A program made the translations under genes and the position numbers. Positions 7,976-15,561 of a stretch of DNA of 64,000 nucleotides are shown here, one piece after another; position 1 is the stretch's first letter, and each line of letters begins with the position of its first letter. The stretch is taken from positions 51,833 to 115,832 of the forward strand of contig CAJVYQ010000007.1 of the NCBI GenBank assembly GCA_913009825.1, in the 5' to 3' direction. Origin of the DNA: an uncultured Deferribacteres bacterium. GTDB lineage: Bacteria; Zhuqueibacterota; JdFR-76; DREG01. The notes beneath the pieces were generated by a model. That model was not told the origin of the DNA and searched no databases. It worked only from the letters and a program-made list of their open reading frames with translations.

Positions 7976-8377
7976 GATCTGGTGCTTTCCGATCTGCGTC
8001 TGCCGGATGGCAGCGGCATCGACCTGCTGCGTGCTGCTAAAGCAAAAGAATATCCTTACGAAGTGATTATTATGACCGGCTATGCGACGCTGGATACCGC
8101 CATCCAGGCCATGCAGGAAGGCGCCAGCAACTATGTTACCAAACCGTTCAACATTGGTGAACTTTTCGTGCGTATCGAACGTGCTTTGCAGCAGAAACAA
8201 TTGCGGCGGAAAGTCCGGCGGCTCAAGCGCGAGCTTCATGAACGATTCCACCCGGATAATATCATTTCCAACAGCGCTAATATGCAGAAAGTGCTGGAGC
8301 AGGTGAAAAATATTGCTCCCACCGATAGTTCGGTTCTCATCACCGGCGAAAGTGAGAAGGGAATTCAAAAAATATGA
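7976..8377 (+). pseudogene. truncated copy of the NtrC-type response regulator gene
   Basis: Positions 7976-8346 copy 9144-9514 of the intact regulator without any gap (constant offset of 1168 bp). They encode the second half of the receiver domain and the linker up to the start of the Walker A motif (ITGES), then run into unrelated sequence (EKGIQKI) and stop at 8377. Only a handful of substitutions separate the copies, and several change residues (Cys to Tyr, Asp to Asn, Ser to Phe, Glu to Lys). The copy lacks the start, the acidic pocket and the ATPase domain. Its final TGA overlaps the ATG of the next small gene (ATGA). Confidence 0.9.
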
Positions 8378-8580
8378 ACGGATCAATCTTTGTTTCGCAT
8401 AAATGGAAAGATGAAACCATCGAAGCGAAAGCCCGCTGGTTTCAATCATTATCTTTGGAGGAGAGGATGTACCTGCTTTGTTATTTCACTGATCTGATCC
8501 TGGCAGTGAATCCCGGCATTGTGGAGGAAAAATATACTCAACAAGCTTCAGGACGTATTTGCGTCCTTTCAAAAAAATGA
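8374..8580 (+). CDS. small partner of nucleotidyltransferase module
   Basis: 68 residues, mostly helical, with the sequence ARWFQSLSLEERMYLLCYFTDL, then NPGIVEEKYTQQASGRICVLSK. From memory, this resembles a small protein commonly encoded just before, and overlapping, a GGxAS...DLD nucleotidyltransferase, as here. Its biochemical role is not known to me. It may form a toxin-antitoxin-like or antitoxin-only pair with the downstream enzyme. Confidence 0.6.
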   Translation: MNGSIFVSHKWKDETIEAKARWFQSLSLEERMYLLCYFTDLILAVNPGIVEEKYTQQASGRICVLSKK

Positions 8581-8995
8581 TGTTAAATATGTCATAATTG
8601 GGGGAATCGCTTCAGTTTTATATGGCGTTCCTCGCGCAACTTTTGATTTAGATGTCCTAATTAAGGCCTCGGAAGAAAATGTTAACCGTTTACTCAAAGC
8701 ACTGAAAGAGGCAAGATTTGGTACTGCAACATTGATCACACCCAAAGAATTGCTGGAGAATAAAATCACTATTTTTAGTGACCGGGTTCGAATTGATGTT
8801 CAAACAGAGACACCCGGTTTAAATTTCCGGGATGCCTGGGAGAAGAAAGAGATCATGAATTACCGGGGACAAGTATTCTATGTCGTTTCGCGTGAGGACT
8901 TGATTGCCTCAAAAAAAGCGGCCGGTCCGGATGTTGATCCGGAAGATGTCCGCCTGTTGGAAATGGATAAGAGAGGTAAACAAAATAAACCATAA
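8519..8995 (+). CDS. nucleotidyltransferase (AbiEii/DUF6036-like)
   Basis: About 150-158 residues. Strand-turn YVIIGGIASVLYG and the metal-binding motif TFDLDVLI give the Pol-beta nucleotidyltransferase core; a later VRIDVQTE supplies the third acidic site, and VSREDLIASKKAA is the usual C-terminal helix. Such enzymes transfer NMP to tRNA or protein and are often toxins or antitoxins. The start is uncertain: a TTG at 8519 is in frame, but the strong GGAGG lies just after it, so initiation may be at a rare codon near 8534. The gene overlaps its small partner by up to 62 bp. Confidence 0.75.
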   Translation: MWRKNILNKLQDVFASFQKNDVKYVIIGGIASVLYGVPRATFDLDVLIKASEENVNRLLKALKEARFGTATLITPKELLENKITIFSDRVRIDVQTETPGLNFRDAWEKKEIMNYRGQVFYVVSREDLIASKKAAGPDVDPEDVRLLEMDKRGKQNKP

Positions 8996-9005
8996 TGAGC
9001 GTTCC

Positions 9006-10436
9006 ATGGCCAAAATCCTTGTCATAGATGATGAAGACACCATCCGCCGGACGGTAGCAGCTTCGCTGGAAGCCGCAAAGTATCAAATTTTTAAGGCGGC
9101 TGATGTGAAAAAGGGGCTGAAAATTCTGGATAACGAAACCATTGATCTGGTGCTTTCCGATCTGCGTCTGCCGGATGGCAGCGGCATCGACCTGCTGCGT
9201 GCTGCTAAAGCAAAAGAATATCCTTGCGAAGTGATTATTATGACCGGCTATGCGACGCTGGATACCGCCATCCAGGCCATGCAGGAAGGCGCCAGCGACT
9301 ATGTTACCAAACCGTTCAACATTGGTGAACTTTCCGTGCGTATCGAACGTGCTTTGCAGCAGAAACAATTGCGGCGGAAAGTCCGGCGGCTCGAGCGCGA
9401 GCTTCATGAACGATTCCACCCGGATAATATCATTTCCAACAGCGCTAATATGCAGAAAGTGCTGGAGCAGGTGAAAAATATTGCTCCCACCGATAGTTCG
9501 GTTCTCATCACCGGAGAGAGCGGCACCGGGAAAGAACTGATCGCCAATGCCATCCATCTTCTCAGCAAGAGAAGTGAACATCCTTTTATCGCCGTGAATT
9601 GTGGCGCCCTGCCAGAATCGTTGTTGGAAAGCGAGTTATTCGGACATGTCAGGGGAGCCTTTACCGGTGCGACAAACACCCGGGCGGGATTAATTGAAAG
9701 TTCGGACGGCGGCACATTGCTTTTAGATGAAATTGGTGATGCTTCCATTCCGGTGCAGACAAAATTGCTGCGTGTTCTGGAAAATGGCACAATCCGGCGG
9801 GTGGGCGATACGCAGGAACGAAAAATAAATATCAGGCTTCTGGCAGCAACCAACAAAGAGTTAACCCGGGAGATCACCGCCGGCCGGTTTCGTCAGGATT
9901 TTTATTACCGGATCAATGTAATTCCGATTCATCTTGCCCCGTTGCGCGAACGTTTAGAGGATATCCCGCTGCTTGCCAAATTTTTTCTGAAACGGCACGC
10001 TGCCCGGATTAGTAAACAGATAGAGGAAATTGATTCCGCAGTGATTGAAAAATTGATGCAATATTCCTGGCCCGGAAACATTCGGGAATTGGAAAATTTA
10101 ATTGAGTATGCCGTTGCCATGGCGGATTCCGAAATGATTCGCATAAAAAATCTGCCCTTCACTTTTTCTCAGGAAAGTCCCGTGCAAAATAAAAGCAGGG
10201 CAGATCTGCTGCAGCAGGAAATTCTTCCCATTGCGGAAATAGAGAAGCGGCATATCCTGTTGGTTCTGGAAAAAGTGAACTGGAACCAGAGAAAAGCATG
10301 TGATCTGCTGCAAATTTCCAAAGTTACCCTTTACCGCCGGTTGAAAGAATACGGGATATCACCACCCGGGGGCAACGCCCCCGGGGGAAAAAAACGGAGT
10401 CAAGCCCTGAAGGGGCAAAATACAAAATTCAAATGA
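9006..10436 (+). CDS. NtrC-family sigma-54 response regulator
   Basis: 476 residues. Residues 1-120 are a receiver domain with DDE at 8-10 and the phospho-acceptor Asp52. The AAA+ domain follows with Walker A GESGTGKE, the sigma-54 contact loop GAFTGA, Walker B GGTLLLDEIGD and the arginine-finger region. The C-terminus holds a Fis-type helix-turn-helix (RKACDLLQISKVTLYRRLKEYG). When phosphorylated it should activate sigma-54 promoters; no cognate kinase is in the window. The last 24 residues (PPGGNAPGG onward) are encoded by a GC-rich palindromic repeat that has run into the 3' end. The ATG at 9006 is chosen because receiver domains begin with AKILVIDDE. Confidence 0.92.
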   Translation: MAKILVIDDEDTIRRTVAASLEAAKYQIFKAADVKKGLKILDNETIDLVLSDLRLPDGSGIDLLRAAKAKEYPCEVIIMTGYATLDTAIQAMQEGASDYVTKPFNIGELSVRIERALQQKQLRRKVRRLERELHERFHPDNIISNSANMQKVLEQVKNIAPTDSSVLITGESGTGKELIANAIHLLSKRSEHPFIAVNCGALPESLLESELFGHVRGAFTGATNTRAGLIESSDGGTLLLDEIGDASIPVQTKLLRVLENGTIRRVGDTQERKINIRLLAATNKELTREITAGRFRQDFYYRINVIPIHLAPLRERLEDIPLLAKFFLKRHAARISKQIEEIDSAVIEKLMQYSWPGNIRELENLIEYAVAMADSEMIRIKNLPFTFSQESPVQNKSRADLLQQEILPIAEIEKRHILLVLEKVNWNQRKACDLLQISKVTLYRRLKEYGISPPGGNAPGGKKRSQALKGQNTKFK

Positions 10437-10545
10437 ACAGATCGCACCGGCACCGGTAAATATTCCGCCCTTTCAGGGCTTGTTATTCTTTTTCCTCTTT
10501 TCTCCCCGGGGCGTTGCCCCGGGCTATTGTATTTCACCCCGTTGG
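10364..10545. repeat. GC-rich palindromic element overlapping regulator 3' end
   Basis: A large imperfect palindrome: an outer CCCGGGGGCAACGCCCC arm on the left against CCCCGGGGCGTTGCCCCGGG on the right, and an inner AAGCCCTGAAGGGGC against GCCCTTTCAGGGCTT. Related pieces recur at about 12126-12275 and 13740-13764. The left arm supplies the last codons of the response regulator. Confidence 0.8.
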
Positions 10546-10676
10546 GGCGGCTGAAAATGTATTTTAATTGCTATGAATTTCTCACTGATATCTAAAAGAG
10601 TATCACAGGCTTTTTCAGTTTGGGTAAAAAATCCTTTTAATTCGTACAATTTTGTAATACCTTCAATATACAGCAT
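10524..10676 (-). CDS. possible small ORF reading into the repeat
   Basis: A 50-codon ORF with AAAGG four bases before the ATG. Its protein (MLYIEGITKLYELKG..., then DTLLDISEKFIAIK) looks like a helical protein segment, while its last residues (QPPQRGEIQ) come from the GC-rich repeat. It may be a genuine small protein or the end of a decayed gene. No function is suggested. Confidence 0.3.
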   Translation of the reverse strand: MLYIEGITKLYELKGFFTQTEKACDTLLDISEKFIAIKIHFQPPQRGEIQ

Positions 10677-11056
10677 ATAACCTTTGTTTTGGAATTATGT
10701 ATTAACATATTATAATTTATTAAGTTGTGAGGTTGTATGCTGCTTTTTTTATGCTGGTTTCCCTTATTTTTATGCCGGTTAACTAACTGCGAAACTTGAA
10801 ATGTTAAAAATTAAAAAGATTCCTCCCCGCCTGCAGCGGGCAGGCTGAATGACAGAAGAATTGCCCGGTTTATGTATGAATTATTCGGGGTAACGAATGA
10901 GAAAAGAAAAATTATGTTTTCAAGCCGATACAAACTTCTTGATTTTTACTTCGATTTTAACTATATTTTTCCCCGGTGAAAAATGGAGTATGGATGATCA
11001 AGATTGTTAAAGTTTTTTTTTGTTCGATGCAGATTTTATTAAAAATATAAATTCTA
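10677..11056. repeat. intergenic gap with second copy of the 591-680 element
   Basis: The element at about 10803-10873 is a reverse-orientation relative of 591-680 (ends GACAGAAGAATTGCCCGGTT). Nothing else is recognised between the regulator and the terminator-like hairpin at 11057. Confidence 0.5.
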
Positions 11057-11083
11057 AAGTGCACCAGTCGAGTGCACTTTTTT
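11057..11083 (+). terminator. terminator-like hairpin
   Basis: AAAGTGCAC and GTGCACTTT form a perfect 9-bp stem around a short loop, followed by a run of seven T. It lies just upstream of the zinc-ribbon gene, so it either ends upstream transcripts or attenuates that gene. Confidence 0.65.
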
Positions 11084-11113
11084 TGTTTTTACCCGATTTG
11101 TCCGGAGGTTATT

Positions 11114-11833
11114 TTGCGATCTAAGTTAAAAACACTGTTCTCTTTACAAGAAACGGATTTAAGGCTAAAAGAATTAGAGAATTTGCGGGGGGATCTGCCT
11201 CAACAGGTTGAAAAAACAAAGCAGGAAATGATCGATACAGGAAATCGATTGCAGACCACGAAACAAGAACTCAAAGATGCCGAATTGGAGCAAAAGCAGC
11301 TTCAAACCGACATAAAACAGGCCAATGCGAAGCAGGAAAAATATAAGAATCAGCTTTATCGTGTCAGCACAAACCGTGAGTATGATGCCCTGACTGCGGA
11401 GATTGAAGCGGTAAAAGAAAATACCGACAAATTCGAACTGCGTATTCTTAAACTCGACGATATCCAGGAGGAGCTGCAAACGAAAATACAAAGTCTCGAA
11501 GAGGAAAAAACCAAATTTACTGCCAATCACTACGCTTTGGACAAAGAGCTGCAGGGAAAATTGAATCGGAGCAACCGGGAAGAGGATAATTTACGTTTAC
11601 ATCGCAAAGAACTGGTTGGCCGCCTCGACAGGCAGATGTACAGCACATACGAGCGGGTGAGAAAGGGGAAAAATGGCATAGCCGTTGTTGCAATCCAGCG
11701 AAACGCATGCGGCGGTTGTTTCAATGCCATTCCACCGCAGCGCTTGTTGGAAATCCGTGAAAAGGAAAAATTTATCACCTGTGAATTCTGTGGCCGGATC
11801 CTTATCTGGAATGAAAAGGAGAATAAAAAGTAA
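11114..11833 (+). CDS. coiled-coil zinc-ribbon protein (C4-type, DUF164-like)
   Basis: 239 residues from a TTG at 11114, chosen for the GGAGG five bases upstream; an upstream in-frame ATG would run through the terminator hairpin. Residues 1-180 are a long heptad-rich coiled coil, and the C-terminus has a C4 zinc ribbon (ACGGCFNAI...TCEFCGRIL). This is the DUF164/CdsZ-like layout, found in many bacteria often near RNase H-like and rnpB genes; here an RNase H-like gene and rnpB follow within 3 kb. The precise function is not settled for the family. Confidence 0.85.
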   Translation: MRSKLKTLFSLQETDLRLKELENLRGDLPQQVEKTKQEMIDTGNRLQTTKQELKDAELEQKQLQTDIKQANAKQEKYKNQLYRVSTNREYDALTAEIEAVKENTDKFELRILKLDDIQEELQTKIQSLEEEKTKFTANHYALDKELQGKLNRSNREEDNLRLHRKELVGRLDRQMYSTYERVRKGKNGIAVVAIQRNACGGCFNAIPPQRLLEIREKEKFITCEFCGRILIWNEKENKK

Positions 11834-12343
11834 GATAAATGAGTTTGTTGATTTAATGCAAAAAACTGCCAAAGTTTTTGATCAATTCTGCAAAATGTGA
11901 TTTATATTTTTGGAACATACAATATGTTGACAAACGCCCACGGGGAAACTTTGGAAGTTTAATTAATCAACAGAATCATAAATGACCGGTCGAAATTAAA
12001 TCAATCGCAGCGTTTTAGTTCTTTGAAAACATGGCATTCACACCTTTCTACTCTCTCCCCTTCACAGGCTCAGGACAGGTCTTGCTGAAGTGTGAAAGAG
12101 GGAAAGATGGAGATGATTATTACGCCTCTTCAGGGCTATCGGGAAATATGATATACATTAACCCGGGACGCTGCCCCGGACTGATTTATCTCACCTTTTC
12201 AGAGTGATAAAAATTTGCAGAAATATGCTCTGAAAGAGCAAAATATACCGGCCCGGTGCGAAGCGCCGGGATTCGAAATGACAAGAACCTGCCGGCGCTT
12301 TAAAATATATTAATCTCAGTTATAATATGCGAAGGAGAGAATA
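11834..12343. repeat. intergenic gap with repeat fragments
   Basis: No gene is seen. TTAATCAACAGAATCATAAA at about 11963-11982 is a single family E end; GTTTTAGTTCTTTGAAAACA near 12011 is a single family B end; about 12126-12275 is a relative of the GC-rich palindrome at 10364 (CTTCAGGGCT, ACCCGGGACGCTGCCCCGG). Confidence 0.55.
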
Positions 12344-12700
12344 ATGAACGAAAATGCGTTATTTACATCAAAGTCAACTATTAAAAGTCTTTGGCAAGAG
12401 TATAGAATTTATAGAGACCATGTGGAATTTGGCACTCACTTTGGAGTTATCTCAATCCCATTTGATAAAATAGAATGCATTGAAGTACAAGAATCTGATG
12501 TAAAAGGATTGTTGAAAGGGGATCTCAAGCTAAAAGGATTTAAACCAGCATTCAAATTAGACTGGGCAAATTTTCAAGAGCATGTGGTTTTAGATAAAAA
12601 TGAAGGTTTTTGCAAAAGATTTCTCTTTACACCTCAAAATCCAAACGAATTCAAAGAAGTACTGGAAAAGATTTTAAAGGAATATAGAGAAAATGGATAA
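12344..12700 (+). CDS. hypothetical protein, AT-rich, possible PH-like fold
   Basis: 118 residues with a strong GAAGGAGAG ribosome site. No signal peptide or membrane segment is present. The strand-rich order IYRDHVEFGTHFGVISIPFDKIECIEV, then KPAFKLDWANFQEHVVL and a final amphipathic helix, is reminiscent of bacterial PH-like domains, but no diagnostic motif is present. The gene is clearly more AT-rich than its neighbours and is followed by a repeat that resembles the 3' half of an integron attC site, so it may be a mobile gene cassette. Confidence 0.6.
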   Translation: MNENALFTSKSTIKSLWQEYRIYRDHVEFGTHFGVISIPFDKIECIEVQESDVKGLLKGDLKLKGFKPAFKLDWANFQEHVVLDKNEGFCKRFLFTPQNPNEFKEVLEKILKEYRENG

Positions 12701-12769
12701 ACTTTCGCGTCTGTAACATTCTCAAATCAGACTGTTGGTTCTGCTGTGAAGAATTACCATCTAGCTGAA

Positions 12770-12862
12770 GCGCGATTTCCGGAATTATGATTGGTAATTA
12801 TGCTCCGTGCTTTTCCGAAACTCTGTGCGGATATTTCACTGGCGGGTAAGCCAAACGTTAGT
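12770..12862 (+). repeat. attC-like repeat, copy 1
   Basis: Shares GCGCGATTTC and TGCTCCGTGCTTTTCCGAAA with copy 2 (13254). It ends GCGGGTAAG, a six-base spacer CCAAAC and GTTAGTA, the same spacing as the L'-spacer-R' half of copy 3. A matching 5' half was not found. Confidence 0.45.
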
Positions 12863-13408
12863 ACTGAAAATTTTTTTAATAATACTGGGGATAAATAAAA
12901 ATAGGAGCAGTATAAAAATATCTGTTTTATTGAAGTATCGTTGCTAATTGAAACAATTTTTCCCACATTCCCAACCTAATATTATTAAATCCAAAAAGTG
13001 GGTCAATCGAAAGGAATTGTGGAAACAGAAGTAATTTAACCCATTGCCAACCCAAAAATATTGGGATGGAAAACAGGAATAAAAATATTTTAAAACAGGA
13101 TGGTTGAATTTTGAAAAAACTACTTATAATTGGTATTTTGAAATTTCCTGTTTAAGGGTTGCACTAATTTAAATTTAGTTTAACCGTAGCATTCGGTGTG
13201 CTGGTGGTATTCTGTTATGCTAAAAAATTACTGCATTTGATTGTCTTGCGCCGGCGCGATTTCTGTAATTTTGATTGTTATTCATGCTCTGTACTTTTCC
13301 GAAAATCTGTGTGTAAGTGCCGGCAGCAACTGAGCATGTCGCTATGTGCGTGCCGTTAGGCCGCAAAACAGAAAATGCAGTTGATAGTATTAAGGAAAGG
13401 AAACAAAA
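12863..13408. repeat. intergenic gap containing attC-like repeat copy 2
   Basis: Copy 2 spans about 13254-13357 (GCGCGATTTC, then CTCTGTACTTTTCCGAAA, ending GTGCCGTTAGGC with a GTTRRRY core). The AT-rich stretch at 12863-13200 shows no ORF with convincing features. Confidence 0.4.
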
Positions 13409-13588
13409 ATGAAATATCAAAAAGGTAATTATAGACGTGGCGGTATAGGCCTGCTTTTAGGAACTCTGATTGCGCTGATATTAGCTGTTGCTTTTAAAGC
13501 CCCATGGATGGCTCTGGCAAGTATCGGCATATTTGGGTTCGGTGGAGGTATTGTGTCGATTTTGGTTGGTGATCGACGGCCATTGTAG
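13409..13588 (+). CDS. small two-helix membrane protein, possible cassette gene
   Basis: A 59-residue ORF with a good AAGGAAAGG ribosome site. The protein starts MKYQKGNYRRGGIG and then has two hydrophobic segments (GLLLGTLIALILAVAF and ALASIGIFGFGGGIVSILV) separated by KAPW, ending GDRRPL. It is too short to be called by length alone, but the codons, start signal and topology are coherent. It lies about 55 bp after an attC-like core and its stop is 22 bp before the next attC-like site, exactly where a single-gene cassette would sit. Function is unknown. Confidence 0.6.
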   Translation: MKYQKGNYRRGGIGLLLGTLIALILAVAFKAPWMALASIGIFGFGGGIVSILVGDRRPL

Positions 13589-13610
13589 TGTAGTAATTGT
13601 AATCAATGGC

Positions 13611-13738
13611 GCTAACCCGGCGCTCAACCCGAATTTAACAGCCGTTCTATTTTTGGGATTTTTCCGGATTTGGCTGTAGTTCTGTGCTTTTACCAGGTTC
13701 ACTTCCTGCTGTCAAATCGGGTTAGCTTAATCGTTATC
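13611..13738 (+). repeat. attC-like site, copy 3 (integron recombination site candidate)
   Basis: Order seen: GCTAAC (13611), spacer CCGGCG, CTCAACCCGA (13623-13632), central region, TCGGGTTAG (13717-13725), spacer CTTAATC, GTTATC (13733). The two inner boxes are complementary except for one extra C in the left box, which is the extrahelical base expected of an attC L''/L' pair; the outer boxes pair through AAC/GTT. An additional inner pairing, TTTAACAGC with GCTGTCAAA, extends the hairpin. Confidence 0.5.
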
Positions 13739-13978
13739 AGCCCTGAAGGGGCGAAATAAATCTTAAAAATAATGCCTGAGCACAGCAATAAATGAAGGCG
13801 GAGCACTCATTGTTAAAGGCTGAAATTTTTCAAAGTGCTAAAATGTTGACATCAATCTTAGTTTCAAACTTACTCGAAGACTGATTCAGTTTTTAATTTC
13901 AACGGGTCATTTATCTAAGTAACCATAAACGAAGTTTTGCTGTTTCGATAAGCCAAATCCGGGAACAAAGGGAAAAGA
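13739..13978. repeat. short gap with GC-rich palindrome fragment
   Basis: CAGCCCTGAAGGGGCGAAAT at 13739-13758 matches the inner arm of the repeat at 10364. The remainder shows no feature. Confidence 0.4.
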
Positions 13979-14422
13979 ATGGCGCTTAAATTAAATGCAA
14001 TAATCGATGGTGCTTCGCGGGGGAACCCCGGGCATGCCTCCGTGGGTGTTTTAATTTACGATGAATCCGGCAATCTGCTTCTAAAAGCTCATCGGTATTT
14101 GGGACAGGCCACCAATAATGTGGCGGAGTACCGGGCATTGTTAATCTGCCTGGAAGAAGCGCGTTTATTTGTCAATAAAAATTTAGCGGCAAATGACGAC
14201 GGTTCGATAGAAATTTCCATCAATTCGGACAGCGAACTTTTAGTAAAGCAGTTTAATGGGATTTACCGCATTAAAAATCCGGCGTTGAAAGAACTTGCCG
14301 CTGCTGTGAGGGAGTATATTGCCAGGAACAAACTGACTGTTCATCTTACCCATGTGTTTCGCACGGAAACAAAAGAGGCAGACCGGTTGGCGAACCAGGT
14401 CTTGAATATGAGAGGGTTTTAG
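13979..14422 (+). CDS. RNase HI-like protein (YpdQ/archaeal type)
   Basis: 147 residues. The motif DGASRGNPG at residue 10, TNNVAEYRAL near residue 47, SDSELLVKQ near residue 83 and the C-terminal EADRLAN give the four-acid RNase H fold of the single-domain RNase HI / YpdQ type. The predicted activity is cutting RNA in RNA-DNA hybrids. The usual R-x-x-N before AD is altered here (RTETKEAD), so activity should not be taken for granted. It precedes rnpB, as in many genomes, with the zinc-ribbon gene upstream. Confidence 0.85.
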   Translation: MALKLNAIIDGASRGNPGHASVGVLIYDESGNLLLKAHRYLGQATNNVAEYRALLICLEEARLFVNKNLAANDDGSIEISINSDSELLVKQFNGIYRIKNPALKELAAAVREYIARNKLTVHLTHVFRTETKEADRLANQVLNMRGF

Positions 14423-14585
14423 CTTGAACCGCTTAAAGCGGGCGCAAATGTTCCGTTGACAGAAAACAGGCACAGTCAACCGGCCATTTTTGGGAAATCT
14501 GAAAAAAGATGGTTATACATTCTGTTATCTTATACATTTTAGCATGATACCGGCTGCAGATAACCGGCGGACAATTTTGTTCTTT

Positions 14586-15028
14586 GATCCAAAGTATACC
14601 AGGTGATCGCTCTGTGCCGGCAGGTTCGGCATGGAGAGGAAAGTCCGGACTCCACAGGGCAGGGTGTTCCGTAACGCGGAGTTCCCGGTGACGGGAAGGG
14701 CGCTGCAACAGAAAATACACAGCCGTTCTGCAAAGCAGAGCGGTAACGGTGAAATGGCGGGGTAAGAGCCCACCGGTTCGGCGGCAACGCCGGACGTCCG
14801 GCAGACCCACCCGGAGCAAGGCCATGTAAATCCCGTTTCTCTATTATGGTTCGCCAAAACAGAGAAGAGAGCTGTCCGTTCAATTTCCCTTTGGGAAGAC
14901 GGGAAGGGTAGGCCGCATCCCGAAAATTTGGGATCCCGACTTAGTCGGGAAGTTAAATGATCACCCTGTCTCACAAGTATTTCACTTGCGGGACGGACAG
15001 AATTCGGCTTATCGGTTTACTTTGGATC
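14586..15028 (+). ncRNA. rnpB: RNase P RNA (class A)
   Basis: The conserved 5' core GAGGAAAGTCCGGACTCC (14636 onward), the P10-P11 region with AACGGTGAAATGGCGG and GTAAGAGCCCACC, and the 3' core ACAGAATTCGGCTTAT are all present in the right order. The P1 stem is formed by GATCCAAAGTA at the 5' end and TACTTTGGATC at the 3' end, which fixes the boundaries. This is the catalytic RNA that matures tRNA 5' ends. A possible -35 box TTGACA lies at about 14456, but no clear -10 was identified. Confidence 0.95.
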
Positions 15029-15373
15029 ATAATTTATAGTATTACTTTACTTCTTTGAAAAACTGTAATTAGTGCCTTAACAAAAACTCTGAAAATCAGT
15101 GAAAGGTGTCATTTATGCGAGAGCAGCCTGCCCGCCGCAGGCAGGGAATCTAATGAAAACAAGATGTTATGGATTCCCGCTTTCACGGGAATGACAGAAA
15201 AAGAATGTTTTCGGTCGGACAATAATTAGTATTGAAAATATTTCACTATCTACTATAATGTGGACACAGATCAAATATTTTAGACTTTTTACGAGTTCGA
15301 CAAATGTAACAATTTATCAGAAGTTTCCGGTTAGGTTTTTGTAGTGAATAACATAGTTAAAAATGAAATGGAT
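15029..15373. repeat. gap between rnpB and structured RNA candidate
   Basis: Contains pieces of repeat families: TTCTTTGAAAAACTGT (family B-like end) at about 15052, GGATTCCCGCTTTCACGGGAATGAC hairpin sequence around 15171-15195, and TTTTCGGTCGGACAATAATT (family C-like end) at about 15208. No gene is seen. Confidence 0.45.
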
Positions 15374-15517
15374 GGTACGGTTTGCGCGTCCGCCTCGTGG
15401 TGAACCACTGAGAATGGAAAGGACGCTGAAGCGCCCTATCGAGGGAGCATCGTTTATGGTGCTTGCTAATCTTGGCCTGCCGGGCCACCATCAGGCGGGA
15501 AGATTTTCCTGAGTACC
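15374..15517 (+). ncRNA. unidentified structured RNA candidate upstream of recJ
   Basis: The ends pair (GGTAC at 15374 with GTACC at 15513), followed inward by CCGCCT (15390) with AGGCGG (15493) and TGGTG (15398) with CACCA (15486). Inside, CCCT-ATCG-AGGG, AGCATC-GTTTAT-GGTGCT and GGCC-TGCCG-GGCC form further hairpins. The region is more GC-rich than the surrounding intergenic DNA and has no ORF. It does not match the SRP, tmRNA or common riboswitch cores I know; a 6S-like RNA or recJ leader element is possible. Confidence 0.5.
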
Positions 15518-15561
15518 TGTATAATTACCATAATTTTTATTTATGAGAGAAAACTGATTTT

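Noticed and set aside
8904..9005. Upstream extension of the response regulator
   Set aside because: It overlaps the nucleotidyltransferase gene in another frame and adds residues before the invariant receiver start.
8853..9581. 242-codon ORF on the minus strand over the response regulator
   Set aside because: It is antisense to a gene with complete receiver and AAA+ motifs, and the same pattern appears at 7943-8449 only because that region is a copy.
11057..11113. N-terminal extension of the zinc-ribbon protein from 11072
   Set aside because: It would translate the terminator hairpin loop and T run; the TTG at 11114 has a proper GGAGG.
14433..14974. Three overlapping minus-strand ORFs of 114-149 codons
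   Set aside because: They lie over the RNase P RNA, which explains the sequence conservation and composition.
15374..15517. SRP RNA, tmRNA or cobalamin riboswitch
   Set aside because: The SRP core (GGAAGGAAGCA-like), the tmRNA tRNA-like ends and the B12-box are all absent.
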